Both the position numbers and the translations under genes were made by a program. The notes beneath the pieces were generated by a model. The model was not told where the DNA came from and made no database searches. It was given only the letters and a program-made list of their open reading frames with translations. From NCBI GenBank assembly GCA_036023115.1, contig JAYKKT010000047.1, positions 2,292,001 through 2,356,000 of the forward strand: a stretch of DNA of 64,000 bases, read 5' to 3'. This document shows, in pieces, positions 1-12,936 of this stretch (position 1 is its first letter; every line of letters starts with the position of its first letter). Origin of the DNA: Brasenia schreberi (taxonomy: Eukaryota; Streptophyta; Magnoliopsida; Nymphaeales; Cabombaceae).

Positions 1-52
1 AATAGCCAAAAGGAAGGACACTGTGTTACTGAAAGACACATAAAGAGCTTAC

Positions 53-3000
53 CTTCTGCACTCGACCAGTTATTGCAACTAAGCGGCTCTTGATTTGGCG
101 AACTCGTTCCAAATTCAGAGTGCTAATCTTGGATGTCAACTTGTCTAGTGCTGGGTGTGCTTCTTGCTCCAACGTTCTTGCCTGATGGACAAATAGAATT
201 TTATGAGGAAAGCATACATAAAAAAGAAAAGAAAAAGTAAAGCTAGATCTGAACTACAGAACAACATGACCCACAAAGAATAGTATGCTGAGTTGCTAAC
301 CAACAGCTATAGTACATAAAAGCATAAATAAAGCTTTGACACAGTTTTAAAAGGTCCATAATATGTTGATAAATTGGTCCTTATTTTCCAGAAACAACAA
401 CAATGATTGTTGACCACAATCTCCAACATTTAGTTTATTTTTTTAACTATACAGATGGCTGGGCCATTCAACCACTCACAAAGTTCAATGATAACACATG
501 GAGTGAGAAGTTATTCTACAGATGGCTGCACTAACTATGCAAAGTTAATGCTTTTGCATACATAAGAATGAATCATCCAAGACACTTTTCTCAACGAGAC
601 CTCCTTTTTCAGAACAGATGGCAAAAATCGGTAGCTGGAACCATCAAGACACAGTACTAGTTCCCGTTTGAGTTATGCTTCTGATTATTCTAACTCAATT
701 TGTACTATCCAGCTCCTGGCAGTATCTAGATGCCAATGCGTTGGGCTTTTCTCCTTTGCCAAGCTGCTTTAAGTAGAGGGAAAAGGGTTCTTCTCTGAAC
801 CCTCCAGTCTCACCTGGATCCCCAGGTATCTTGATCCAGGATGATATCTGTGCCAGCAGGCATAACTATTGGGACCCTATTAAGAGAAGAGATTTCTCAA
901 ATGTCCACTCACCAATGAGAAAGTAGATGTTCCAGCATGAATCTAGCAATCACTTGTTTCTGTAGAGTCCATGAATATCTTCCTCCAGTCACTAACTTGC
1001 TTACACCTTACCAGCTAACCAACCTATCTGCCTACCAACTACAAGTATGGCGGTGTCATCAAATGCTGAAGAGAGGCAGTGAGGAGACACAATGAAAATT
1101 TAGAAAGTTAAACTGACAGCTTGAGTATGTTGCCTTTCAAAACTGGTGCTTATCCAAACTTAACATGAAGCTTTTAAACAAGCAAAGTCCATAATATAAC
1201 AACAAATGCTACACCTTCATACCATATTTTTGTCACAACCATATCAGTCAGTATCACTAATCAAGTTTATCGATCAAGAGTTCACAATAATGCACAGAAA
1301 AACTTTTGGCCTCCCAATATTCTTGACTTGCATCACGATGCATGATAATGAAGCTATAAGTTAGGACTCAAAGAGCCCAACAAGCAAATAACCAAAAAAT
1401 ATCAGTCAGCAAGAGAAAATTTCTATGAATTGAGAATTTGCATGTGAGAAAACTGTGACTATTCAACTAAATAGTTATCATAAACAAGTAGTTTGCAAAA
1501 TTATTTCAAGGATAATATAGGACACCATAAAAGGGATAGTAATACAAAAAAAAATTCAGTACACAACAGCACATTTTTATGGATGAAGACACACACCATA
1601 GAATATCAGATTTCAAAATGCCCACACAAGTTGTTGGCAAGTATCTCCACAGTTGCGCAACAAAAGACAACAGATCGTTGTTTTTTTATTATATAGATGA
1701 TAATGTTCAATAAAGGTAAGGGAATAGAAACCTCTTATCAATTCTCCAAAGGTCAGTTAGGGAAGAAAATAGAGGCTTTTCTTTTCAGATTATCAATGTC
1801 AAACTGGATGGCAGAAATTTTCTTGAATAGGCAAGATCCATTGAATTAGAATTCTTGCTAGAGGAAGATGGGACTATATTATAGGAGAAACACAACGTGA
1901 GAGTAGTGCCACTTATTTAAAATAGAGGAAAGAAAATGTGGTCATCATGGTTGTTACAATCAATAGCTTCACCGATAGGATGAACCTTTATGTACTTAGA
2001 ACCAGCCGCAAAAATATGGAAGGATGTTTAAGAGGCCTACTAAAAAAGGAAAAATATGGCCAAAGAATATGAGATATTAGAAAAAATCAAGAAATACATA
2101 AAGAAAACTTAATGATAAGTGAATATTATACACAGTTACGGGGCTTATGGGATGAAATCATAATCAACCAGAGGTAGAAGAGGCTATGGTAATCGTGGTA
2201 GAAGTCATGACACTCTATCCAATGACGAGAAAGAAAGATTAAAATGCTCCATTGCAGTAAGAGTAGAACTCCGTCCATGTAAGGGATTACCCTTGCATTG
2301 CCGGTCCCAAGCCCGGATAAAGGAGGAGGGTTGCATTAGGCTTTCGACAGCCAGCGTAAAACTTCGTTGGATTTTTATAACATGTATTACAAAAATTATG
2401 AGTATTGCTTTGGAGCATCCCTGCCTAGCAACGTGTTGTAGAGCCCGAATGCAGTAAGAAGTAAGCATGGGCCACTACATTTTCGCCCGAATGTAGTGAA
2501 TCAATTGCAAAGAGGGTTCCCACATCATGGACGGGTGTGGGTAAAGAAATTAGTCCCGCTATATTGCCACCCAAATGTAGTGAAATTTTTTCAGAGAGAG
2601 TCTCTGCATTTTGATTATGGACGGATGCGGGGGGCAAGGAAGCTAGTCCTAGATAATAAGATTCGTATTGGTTTTTAGAATATCAGAACATTATCGGGTA
2701 AGCTAATGGAGGTGATAGATACTATAATTCGGAGAAAGATTCATATTCTATGTTTACAAGAGACAAAATGGGTTGGAGAAAAAGTAAAGGAGATAGAGGA
2801 TACAGGTTTTAAATTATGGTACTCGGGTAAAGAAAAGGCTCGAAACGGAGTTGGTATTATCATAAATAAAGATTTAAAGGAGAGTGTAATAGACATAAAC
2901 GATATGGCGACCGAATCATGACGCTGAAATTAGTGTTAGAAGCAGAGGTTTTGAATATAGTTTTTGCTTACGCACCCCAAGTAGGACTAGAAGATAGTAT

Positions 3001-6000
3001 AAAGACAGTTTTTTGGGAAGAGTTAGATAAGGTGTTTCAAAAGATTCCACAAAGGGAGATGATTTGTTGAGGAGGAGATTTAAATGGACATGTAGGTAAA
3101 GAGGCATTAGGATATCAAGGGATTCATGGAAACTTTGGTTTTGGGGATATAAACGAGGAAGGAAGGGAGATTTTAAATTTTACTATGGCATTTGATCTCT
3201 TTATAGTCAATACAATCTTCAAAAAATGAGATGAACATTTAATTACTTATAAGAGTGGCTTATCACAAACACAAATGGATTACTTTATTTGTAGAAAAAA
3301 AGATAGAGCGTGTTGTAAAGATTATAAAGTAATTCTAGGAGAAAGCTTAACCACCCAACATCGACTTTTAGTTATGGATTTACAAATAAAAAATGGACAA
3401 AGAAGAAAAGAATGCATCGAGCTATTCATACTAAATGGTGGAACCTCAAAAGCGAGAAAGAAGATATATTTAAACCCAAAGTCCTTCAAGGAGATGTTTG
3501 GAATTATGTTAGCACACCCTGTAATATGTGGAACAATATAGCTATACATATTAGGAAAGTGACGAAAGATGTGTTAGGGGTATCTAAGAGAGGTGTACCA
3601 GCACAAAAAGAAGCTTGGTGGTAGAGTGAAGTAGTACAAAATAAAATCAAGGCAAAGAGGGCATGTTACAAATTACATTATGCTAAGAAAACTAGTTAAA
3701 CTTTAGAAGCTTATAAGAAAGCAAAGAAGGAAGCGAAAAAGACCGTTAGTGATGCAAAAGCTAACATTTGGGAGGACTTATATAAAAAACTCAGCTCAAA
3801 AGAGGGTGAAAGAGATATTTTTAGCATAGCTAGGGCTAGAGATAAGAAAACTAAAGATCTTAATTATGTTAGATGCATAAAAGACGAGGATGAAAAAATT
3901 CTAGTGGCAAATGATGATATAAGAAATAGATGGAAAAACTATTTTTATAATCTTTTTAATGAAAATAAAGATGTTAGTATTAGTTTAGGAGATTTAGCCA
4001 AGTCAGAAAAGTATATAAACCATAATTTCCACCGACGTATTCAAAAGAATGAAGTCAAAGAGGCTCTTAAACATATGAAGGGTGGTAAATTGGTAGAACC
4101 AGATAATATTCCTATAGAAGTTTGGAAAATACTAGGAGGAATAGGAATCACTTGGCTCATAAGACTATTTAATGAAATATGAAAAAAACAAAAGATGCCC
4201 GAGGAATGGAGAGTAAGTACGCTTATACCCATATATAAGAACAAGGGAGACATTCAAAATTGTGCGAATTATCGAGGTATCAAGTTAATGAGTCATACTA
4301 TGAAATTATGGGAAAGAATTATCAAACGTAGGTTAAGACAAATATCAAGTACAACAGAACCAATTTGGATTCATGCCAGGTAGATCTACTATTGAAGCGA
4401 TTCACCTTTTGAGACGTCTTATGGAACATTTTAGAGCAAAAAAGAAAGACCTTCACATGATATTTATTGATCTAGAGAAAGCTTATGATAGGGTACCGAG
4501 AGAGGTTCTTTGGAGAACTTTGGAAAAAAGAGGTATCCCATTGACATATATTAACCTTATAAGAGACATGTATGATGGTGCAAAAACATGTGTGAGGACT
4601 CATGAAGGAACGACAGACTTCTTTAAAGTTAATATTGGGTTACATCAAGGATCAACTTTAAGTCCATACTTATTTATAATGGTGATGGATGAGTTAACAA
4701 AACATATTCAAGATGAAGTACCTTGGTGTATGTTATTTGCATATGACATTGTATTAGTGGAGGAGTCAAAGGAAAAAGTTAATAGAAAATTGGAACTATG
4801 GAGAGAAACATTAGAAAGCAAAGGCCTCTGACTTAGTAGAACAAAGACACAATATATGGAATGTAAGTTTGATCATTTGGTTACTTCAGAGGATATAGAA
4901 ATTAAAATTGGCACACATTGCATTCCCCAAAAGGAAAGTTTTAAATACTTAAGGTCAATTTTTCAGAGTGACGTAAGAATTGATGGAGATGTTACACATA
5001 GAATTAATGTTGGTTGGTTAAAATGGAGAGGAGCACTTTAAGAAGATATCATTAAAATTAAAAGGTAAATATTATAGAGCAACAATTAGGCCTACCATGT
5101 TTTATGGTTCTGAGTGTTGGGCAGCTAATCATCAACATGTACAAAAGATGTCTGTGACAGAAATGAAAATGTTGAGATGGATGAGTGGTCATACAAGAAA
5201 AGACCGTATACATAATGAGGTTATTAGAAACAAATTAGGAGTGGCACTAATAGAGGATAAAATGAGAGAACATCGTTTAAGATGGTTTGCACATATAAAA
5301 AGAAGAACTTGTAATAAGGTTAGAAAAACTAAATTTGGAAAGTATTAAAAGAGGTAGAGGACGACCACAAAAGTGTTGGAAAGAAACAATAAAGAATGAT
5401 CTAGCTTATTGGGAGTTAACTGCTAACATGGCATACGATAGGGATCTGTGGAAACAAAGAATCCATGTAGTCGACCCCGTCTAGTATGGGAAAAGGCTTA
5501 GTTGTTGTTTGTTGTTGTTTGTTGCAGTAAGAGTAGACACACAATGAAACAATGTTGAGATTTAATTGGTAAGCCTACTAGTTTTAAGAATAAAGCATAT
5601 TACCAATCCCTTGGAGAAACCATAAGAGAGTAACGATACAAGTACCATAACTGAGTTGATGAAGTGCATAGAAGGATTAGAGTCATGACGTAGATGTTGG
5701 TGTCACTGATCATATGGTTTGAGACAAGGATTGTCTATCTGATTATCGATTTCTTTGTAATTGTGAGTCAGTGAGCCAATTAAACTAGCTAATGGTTCTC
5801 ACACATCAATGATTGAGAAAGTAAGTGTGAAAATTATGGGCTTCCCTTTAACCTTGGTACTTCATGTTCACAGCTTTCCAATCAACTTGGTATATGTGAG
5901 TTCTTTGACCAAAATCTAAATTGCTCATTAACCTTCTCTTCTTTTGGATGTGTTTTCTAGGTTCTAAAGATAGGGAATATCTTTGGTCATGGTAGCTTGA

Positions 6001-9000
6001 GAAAAGCACTCTATATCCTTGAAAAATCTATACCTAAGGCATCGATAAGCACATATTAAGTTATGACATCAATGGATGAAGAGATCAAGCTATGGCATAA
6101 TCGTTTGGGTCACTTCCCATTGTTTAAGATTAGAATGCAGTCCATGGGATTTCTCGTGAATTCAATAATGTAATCATTCAATGTGATGTTTACCAAAAAG
6201 CAAAACATCATAGAGTTTCCTTTCTTTCTAGTGAGTAAAGAATGTATAAATAATTTGAGTTAGTTCATTATGATGTTTGGGTCTTTGTCTGGTTGCATCC
6301 CTAAGTGGTTTTAAGTATTGTATTTCCTTCATTGATGATTGTACTTGTCTCAATCTAGTATGTGTAATGAAACGAAAGATTAAGTATCCATCATCTTTCC
6401 CATAGTTCACAAGTTCATTAAGACTCAATTTAAGTCCTCTTGAAAAATACTTTATTTAGATAATGGTGGAGAATACATGTCAACTAGATTAAGAGACTAC
6501 CTTCAAAAACATAACATTATGCACCAAACATGTTTTGATACCCCGCAACAAAATGGTGTGGTTGAACGAAAGAATAGACACATCCTTGAAGTTATCAGAA
6601 ACCTTTATTATTGATTGTAATGCTCCTAAATCTTATTGGGGTGCATCAATCTATCTTATCAATCGAATGCCAAGTTATGTTTTAAATAGTGAGTCTTTCT
6701 ACAAGGTTATTGATCCCAAGAACAAGTTATGCCATGTGCCACCTCGTATCTTTGGTTATACTTGTTATGTTCATGTTATGTTTATTCATGTTCCAAGGAT
6801 AAACTAGATCCCAGAGCTATTAAGTCTATATTCATTGAGTATTCTATATCCTAAGAAGGATATAAGTGTTATGATTAAGTGAGTAAAATACCTATATCTC
6901 TAGATATTACATTCTTTGAATCAACTCTCTATTTTTCTTCCAAGGGGGAGTTGATTGATCCAATTATCCACCATACTCATGTATGGCCAATCAGTCCAAC
7001 CGATATTGAGTATATGTCCATTGAGGATAGAGGAATTGGATCATTGGAGCATGTACAAAGGAGACAAAAGTGTACATTCGTGGTGAGGGAAATGGTGTGA
7101 TGCCTAATTCTCAAGTTCACATAAACATCGACCCTTCCTACAACTCAGATCAAGCTACTTCAAAGGGGCTGCAGCAAAATTAGTCAATAGAATCTTAACT
7201 TGATCTTCCTATTGCCATTAGGAAAGGTAAAAGAACATGCTATGTTATGAATAGCAATTAGCGGTTGACCTAATATGGGATATGATGAAACAAATACACT
7301 CCTAACAGATCAATTTGGAAGGAGCGAAACAATATCAATAGGGAATGATGACATTTATTTTAGTGTTGGGGGATGATGACATTGATTTTAGTGTTGAATG
7401 TGGTGATCTTGATGAAAGAGGAAGAGGAGAAGAAGATGAAGATTATTTAGTTGATCATCCCGATTACAATATGTGATTCTTCTTTTTTAATTAGGAAAGT
7501 TGTAATTTTAAAGAATATTTGTTTCTTGTTCAATGATGAAAGTTGTGCTTATAATTTGAATTCTCAAATTTTGACGAATAAGAATTGTTTAGAATTTGTC
7601 TTAATTTTTTTTATTTACTCTCTATTTTTTTTTAAAAAAAAATACGATACGATACAAGTGTTTCATGGAGAAAAATGAAATACAACACTGGTTACATGTA
7701 CTTACTTAAGATGAAAGTAGCACATAGAAAACCAAAAAAGAAGTTAATAACACAAGGACTACTGAGTTGTTCCCATTTTCCGAATGTATTTCCTTGAGAG
7801 CCCAACCTAGATGTATTTCCACAAACACAGACATTAGGCCTCACACTTCCCATACAAAGGTGAATAGTACATGCTAAGGAACTGACAATCAATAAGTAGA
7901 AACAGCTCGTATCATCAAACATGTCAGAAGCCACAACACACAGATGTCCAAAGGCAAAAAAATGGAAAAGTTGCATCAACACGAAACGAAGAGAAATTTA
8001 GATAAAGAAACCTGCAAATGATGCACTCAGAATCTGCACATAACCACGAATATTAGCAAACCTAAAACCATGCCTCACACTCTACACCAACTTGTGCAAT
8101 GTGGCACAGCACATAAATCAACGATTCAGTATGAAACACGAAATTAACCATGCAACATTTCAATGAGCAGCTAAAAGAAATACGAGTTTGTATTTCAGTA
8201 AACTGGCACAAAATACATCATGGTAGATACTTCAAAGCATATAAAAACAAAATAAATCAGAGAAACAAATCTTCAAATGCAATCATTCACAAAAGCAGAG
8301 ATGCTGGCATGCAGCATGGCAATCTGCAAAATTATCCAACAAAACAACAATTTCAATATCAAAGCCACATGCATGTCAAGAAATAGTCAACGATAAGAAC
8401 ATACAACAATTCTTATATAAATAATAGAAAACGAAAAAGGGATACAGGAAAAGCACAAGAAGCAACAGTTACCTAAAACAAATTACCTCAGTCTCTAGGC
8501 AACTACAAGCTGCCTCAAGGCATGCCTCCAGTGCAATAAACTCAAAAGGAAGGAACTTCGATCCCACAGAATTTTCAAACACTGTTAGCCTCCCCTCGCC
8601 CTTGCCAAATTCCCCTCCATCCCCTGCATTTGTATTGTCGCACCCATTTCTGGGGCTCGCAGTTGAATCATACCCATTCTGCCACTCTGTGGCATCACCC
8701 GTTCCATTTTCACCTACCTTTTGCACCACAAATAAAAAAAAAAAAAAGAAACAAGAAGGTAAACACCAATCAGTCTGTTCATCACTGAAAGGTGAAAAGC
8801 GAAATTGATAATAAAAATTCAAACAGGGAGAGTATAATAAAATATAAATGAATGACAGAGCAGCAACTGCAGCAGCAGGAAAACACCATTCAGCACTCAA
8901 TCATGATTCATCAAGTTCAAAGCATAGATTACTGTCTTCTTGGCAAAGCAGTCTGTTCATCACTGAAAGGTGCAAAGCTTAATTCATAATAAAAATTCAA

Positions 9001-10287
9001 ATAGGGAGACTATAAATATAATAAAATATAAATGAATGACAGAGCAGCAACTGCAGCAGCAGGAAAACACCATTCAGCACTCAATCATGATTCGTCAAGT
9101 TCAATGCATAGATTAATGTCTTCTTGGCAAAGAAGATTCAACCAAATGCCAAATGATAGAAACCATATATGAGGAACTTGATTTTTGTTACTGTGATCAT
9201 TGGTATGGTTCAGCCGCATGAGAGAGAGAATACCGATCATGATCATCAAGGCCAAAGCATGGGTTTCTGACCTCTTGGCAGCAAAAATTCAACCAATTGC
9301 CAAATGGTAGAAACCATGAAACATAAACTTTGTTTGTGTTATAGTAATCATCAACATGGTTTGCGAATGCACATCTAATAAAAATTATAATGGAAAGACA
9401 TCTCAAACCCTTGAACTAAATTGCATTGAAAATGCCTTTTAACCAATATTTCTATTTATTCATCAATTCCACATTTTTTATTATTTGATTCTCAACCAAA
9501 TATTCCTCGTAAAGAAAGGAACTTCATCTATTTATCCATATCAGAAACACAAATCCGAACCAACCAGACTTGAACTAAATTGAACTGGTAATGATAATGG
9601 TAATTAAACCAGTTTTGCATCCATTAATTCTCCCATAAAATTCGCCAGTTTCTCGCGCCTTTCTGAATGAAAACTTCGTTGTCTACGAAAATAATCACCA
9701 AAGCATTCCTTAATTAGCAGAATACTGTAACAACCAATCATAAAGAACAGTTACCTACCAACAAACATACGCGGGTGACAAAGAAAGATCGATTCTGAGT
9801 GATAATTGTTACAATAACTAACCTGTCGCTGCATCTGCGATTGCTGCTGCTTGAGGGCGTGATGCGACCGGAGGATCCGCTGGCGAAGCTCCTCGACAAA
9901 AGGGGCGACGGACGGATCCCGGGAATTCAGCAACAGCACCTCCTGCGCTGTGATGATGGCTTTGATGTAATCCAGATTAATCACGATGGCTCGTTCTCGG
10001 CCGAGCACCGTCGACGGGTACGACAGAAGGGGGTCGAGGATGCGAAGATCTCGAGCCGGCAACCCCGTCTTGCGCATGATGGTATGTTTTCCGGCTTCGA
10101 CCACCTGAGCCTGGCCGGACGAGTCAACCAGCATCCACGTCCTCACCGCTCCTGCGCCCTTCTTCCTCGGCCGAGCCCATGCCTCCATCGTTGCAGCCGC
10201 GCCCGCGCCCACCGCCGCTTCGCCACCGAAGTCGTCCTCCCCAACCAGAGAGACAACGGATTTCGCCGCCGCCGAGCGCGCCCTCAT
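53..10287 (-). CDS. MRS2: MRS2/CorA-type magnesium transporter, 5' part (exons 1-3; gene continues beyond the left edge)
   Basis: Exons read as 10287-9823 (155 codons), 8717-8487 (77 codons) and 181-53 (43 codons); all joins are phase 0 with GT-AG borders (donors GTTAGT, GTAATT, GTAAGC). Exon 1 carries the family blocks [23 protein letters not shown] and [21 protein letters not shown] (both in part conserved across plant MRS2 proteins), exon 2 the [20 protein letters not shown] block, and exon 3 the [23 protein letters not shown] helix ending in GRVQK. The family forms pentameric Mg2+ channels in plasma, vacuolar, plastid or mitochondrial membranes. The two membrane helices and the GMN selectivity motif must lie in exons left of base 1. 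The start at 10287 is the first Met; residues 1-33 are Ala/Gly-rich, and a second Met at 10188 ([10 protein letters not shown]) is an alternative start. Intron 1 is 1.1 kb; intron 3 is 8.3 kb and full of retroelements. Confidence 0.95.
182..1789. other. MRS2 intron 3, part left of the retroelements
   Basis: Non-coding AT-rich intron sequence. I see no gene, RNA or repeat here beyond short A-rich runs. The short ORF at 1493-1696 has no recognisable similarity. Confidence 0.6.
1790..7260 (+). mobile_element. Decayed Ty1/copia element in MRS2 intron 3, interrupted by an RTE LINE
   Basis: Plus-strand reading, full of stops and frameshifts, gives copia parts in order. A gag remnant lies at about 1790-2250 (KLDGRNF, then a Gly/Arg stretch RRGYGNRG). 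A CCHC knuckle is split by the LINE: C-S at 2242-2250, then [10 protein letters not shown] after 5522. A GAG-pre-integrase motif LWHNRLGH sits near 6090, and integrase core blocks LDNGGEYMS and [17 protein letters not shown] at about 6458-6590. No reverse transcriptase or RNase H block is recognisable after 7100, and I found no LTR pair. The element therefore looks truncated at its 3' end. It is antisense to the host gene and lies wholly inside its third intron. Confidence 0.85.
2268..5521 (+). mobile_element. RTE-clade non-LTR retrotransposon (LINE), nearly full length, inactivated
   Basis: It is flanked by a perfect 16 bp direct repeat TTGCAGTAAGAGTAGA at 2252-2267 and 5522-5537, and ends in the GTTGTTGTT-type tail typical of RTE elements. 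About 3.25 kb matches the usual RTE size. The endonuclease part shows ILCLQETKW (near 2745), GGDLNGHVG (near 3072) and [14 protein letters not shown] (near 3246). The reverse transcriptase shows [19 protein letters not shown], the [13 protein letters not shown] block near 4465 and [13 protein letters not shown] near 4640. The catalytic box reads FAYD instead of FADD (near 4737). Several in-frame stops and frameshifts break the single ORF, so this copy cannot be autonomous. Confidence 0.95.
7261..8486. other. MRS2 intron 3, part right of the retroelements
   Basis: AT-rich intron sequence leading from the end of the copia remnant to the exon 2 donor at 8486. No further element or conserved block was recognised. 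Confidence 0.6.
8771..9132. repeat. Tandem duplication of about 180 bp in MRS2 intron 1
   Basis: A block beginning CAGTCTGTTCATCACTGAAA at 8771 recurs at 8949 and runs to about 9132 with few changes, including one small insertion. The end of the second copy (CAACCAAATGCCAAATGATA at 9139) is echoed again at about 9290, which suggests a further partial duplication. It lies wholly within intron 1, so the coding sequence is unaffected. Confidence 0.9.
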
Positions 10288-10411
10288 CGCCTCCGAGCTC
10301 CCTCCTCAGCGACCGTGCTAGCTCCTACGTTAGTTAGAGGTGGGGCATCAAACGGATCGAAGTATTCGGTTCTCTGCGTAATTTTGATGAGTGTGTCGGA
10401 CTTGGTAAAGC

Positions 10412-10419
10412 CTTAAATA
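10412..10419 (-). promoter_or_regulatory. TATA-like box of the MRS2 gene
   Basis: On the minus strand this reads CTATTTAAGG, about 125 bases upstream of the first Met. It is the only TATA-like string close enough to exon 1. Placement is by eye, and the transcription start is not known. Confidence 0.4.
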
Positions 10420-11524
10420 GGGATGACAATATTTCCCGACCCGTGATGCCCCGACCCAACACGATCCGAATGGGGCGGCAATACCCGATTTGACTAGGTC
10501 TGAGTCCGGGTACGGGGAATACCCAAAATGCTCATGTTTCTATGGCCCGATCTGAATTACATGCTTATTTAGATCTTTGAATGACGTCTCGTCCATCAAT
10601 AATTCGTTGTGCATATGATGCAGGTCTAGATCCAAATCATAATCTATATACGGTGGTGGCATCCCATACATGCTTTTATTGGAAACTTCAATAGGAATTA
10701 GGTTAGTACCGATATGTATGTCCCAATGATGTCCTATACCAATATTTGGATCTTACATTGGCATTAATGGATATGAATCTAAGCGATCGGATCTTGTTAG
10801 CAGTGAATACTGATGCAGGTGTAGATCGAGACATGACATTATTATATCACATCCGGCTGCCATTAATTATCGAATCAAACATATTTTATAAGACATTTTA
10901 TGTGCAAACCCCTTCTGTGCCTACAAGTTGACGCATTTATGTGGGTGCAAACTCAAAATTAGTCACACTCGATATATGACCAATATGAAGTAGCAACTGG
11001 ACACGGCTGGTTTTCAAACCGGCCGGCGGTTTTAACTGGAACTGAATCGGGTCAAGAATCAGAACCGTCGGAGTCAGATTTGAAACCAGATCTAAAAATG
11101 GGGAGAACCCAGTTCGGTTTTGGTTCCAGCTTTTGTGGAACTGGAACATAATTTTTATATTTTTTTGTTCAAAATTCAAATTTTTTAATAGCTTTCTGAT
11201 TCCATGCTGTTTAGGACCTCAACCGGAACAGGCGATTCTAGACCGATATTGAAACTGATCCAATCCTCATTCTTAGTTCCAAGCAAACCAGTAGTACCAA
11301 CTACATAAGAGTTGACCTAATTAAATATTGAAAAACCATGAAAAAATATCAAATTTTCTAGAGACAAGCTGGGTTAGGTCGGGCCTTGCTATATGCACTC
11401 CATGAGTATAGAACTCATGACCTTCAACTTGAAGCTTCTTTTAATCGATCCGCTAACCAGGACAGCCCTATCTCATTGTGCTAGAAAATTTGTCATCTTG
11501 TCAAACAAGCTTGAAGTAAGGAAA

Positions 11525-11645
11525 CCACCTTTCAATTGGGCACGATGGGAGGCCTATACCAGATTCATGAATATGGTATCGAACTCATGACTTTCGAGTT
11601 GTGAGCCCAACACCCTAGCCAAGTGAGGCATTGCTTGTTGTGCTT
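11525..11645 (-). repeat. SINE-like (tRNA-related) repeat copy
   Basis: On the minus strand it contains GTCATGAGTTCGATACC, which resembles the box B of a tRNA-type internal promoter, preceded by CTCACTTGGCTAGGGTG, a candidate box A region. The same core recurs at about ten other places in the window. A second, more diverged copy lies just upstream at about 11390-11480. Confidence 0.5.
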
Positions 11646-11888
11646 CTCGCAAGGTTTTTGGTAGACTTGGGCTCGGGAGAGTTAGTGCAGATTAGAGTCG
11701 AACTCCGTTTTAAGTGACAGATGGTACTTGAGGAGGTCAAGAAGCCTGCAAGTTAAGGTGTCGGGTTGGAGATAATGACAAACAGGTGGTTCTATCCGCA
11801 GTGGGTCTTGTCATGTTGGCGGACCCGCATCACGATCCAGATTTGACCTGAAACCTCACAAGTTATATATATATATATATATATATAT

Positions 11889-11963
11889 AACTCTCATTCA
11901 ATCAATTCTTATTAATCTAAATCAATTGGTGAGATGACTGGTCATGAATGGCAGTCTAGCAAT

Positions 11964-12055
<92 letters not shown>

Positions 12056-12205
12056 TTGGTAGATTCTTATTTATGCTAGATTTTTCTTAACAATATATAT
12101 AACTCTCATTCAATCATTCTTATTAACCTAAATCATCGGATTGGTGAGATGACTGGTCATGAATGGTAGTCTAGCAATCCCTCCCTCTCTCTCTCTATCT
12201 ATCTA

Positions 12206-12246
<41 letters not shown>

Positions 12247-12295
12247 AGAGAGAAAGTTGGTAGATTCTTATTCATGCTAGATTTTTCTTAACAAT
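11889..12295. repeat. Tandem duplication (212 bp period) containing (CT)n(TA)n(AG)n tracts
   Basis: AACTCTCATTCAATCA starts at 11889 and again at 12101. Each unit holds AGTCTAGCAATCCCTCCC, then CT repeats, TA repeats and GA repeats, then GTTGGTAGATTCTTAT. In the first unit the CT-TA-AG tract (about 11966-12053) is close to a perfect palindrome. Confidence 0.9.
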
Positions 12296-12689
12296 TTGAA
12301 TATTTCATCTATTTGATCGGATGATTCATATTAAAAAAGGATATAAAATACAAAATGTATTTTCAACTTTTCATTTTTGAAAAAACTACTTGTGTATTTT
12401 TCTTTTTGAATCTGAACCCAAATCAAAGAGCATAAGTGTCCAAATTATTAAGAAAAGTCTAGGATGAACAGGAGCAACTCTCATTCTCTCTCTAGGTCTT
12501 TTCAGTCTGAGAGAGAGAGATTATTAAGCAGAGCAATTATTTTATCAACACTCTGAGCTCGACTGACTTCTCATCCTTCACTAGGTGTTTTCAGTTTTTT
12601 CTTTTATGTATGATTTATTCTCTTAAGGAAAATGATTAAGAGATTGTCATCCTTTCATAATGCATAAAAGATGGAAAGTTCAACTTGAA

Positions 12690-12815
12690 GTAATAAGGGT
12701 TGTGACGCAGAGTGATAGTTCACCTGGCAAGAGAATTTTACAGGTCGTGAGTACAATACCCTGTAAATGAGTACCTGGTCTCAGCCTCCCCATTGTAACC
12801 AAAAAAAAAAAAAAA
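12690..12815 (+). repeat. SINE-like repeat with A-rich tail
   Basis: GTTCACCTGGCAAGAG (box A-like region), then GGTCGTGAGTACAATACC (box B-like), then a pyrimidine-rich end and a run of 15 A. This layout fits a tRNA-derived SINE. Target-site duplications were not identified. Confidence 0.55.
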
Positions 12816-12936
12816 TACACGATCAAGAATATCATGAAGAAACCTTAGCAATAATGTATAAATGGAAATCTCATGACATCAAAGAACCTTTAAAATAATT
12901 ACTGAGTATTAATTCATAGAGGACAACTCACTAAGT

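Noticed and set aside
1790..7260. Complete LTR retrotransposon with LTR pair in the MRS2 intron
   Set aside because: No terminal direct repeats were seen, and no RT or RNase H blocks; only gag and integrase remnants are supported.
9799..10416. 205-codon plus-strand ORF rich in Arg
   Set aside because: It is the antisense shadow of MRS2 exon 1, which has clear family similarity on the minus strand.
12690..12815. tRNA gene
   Set aside because: Box A/B-like strings are present but no cloverleaf with acceptor stem can be drawn, and the unit ends in poly-A; a SINE fits better.
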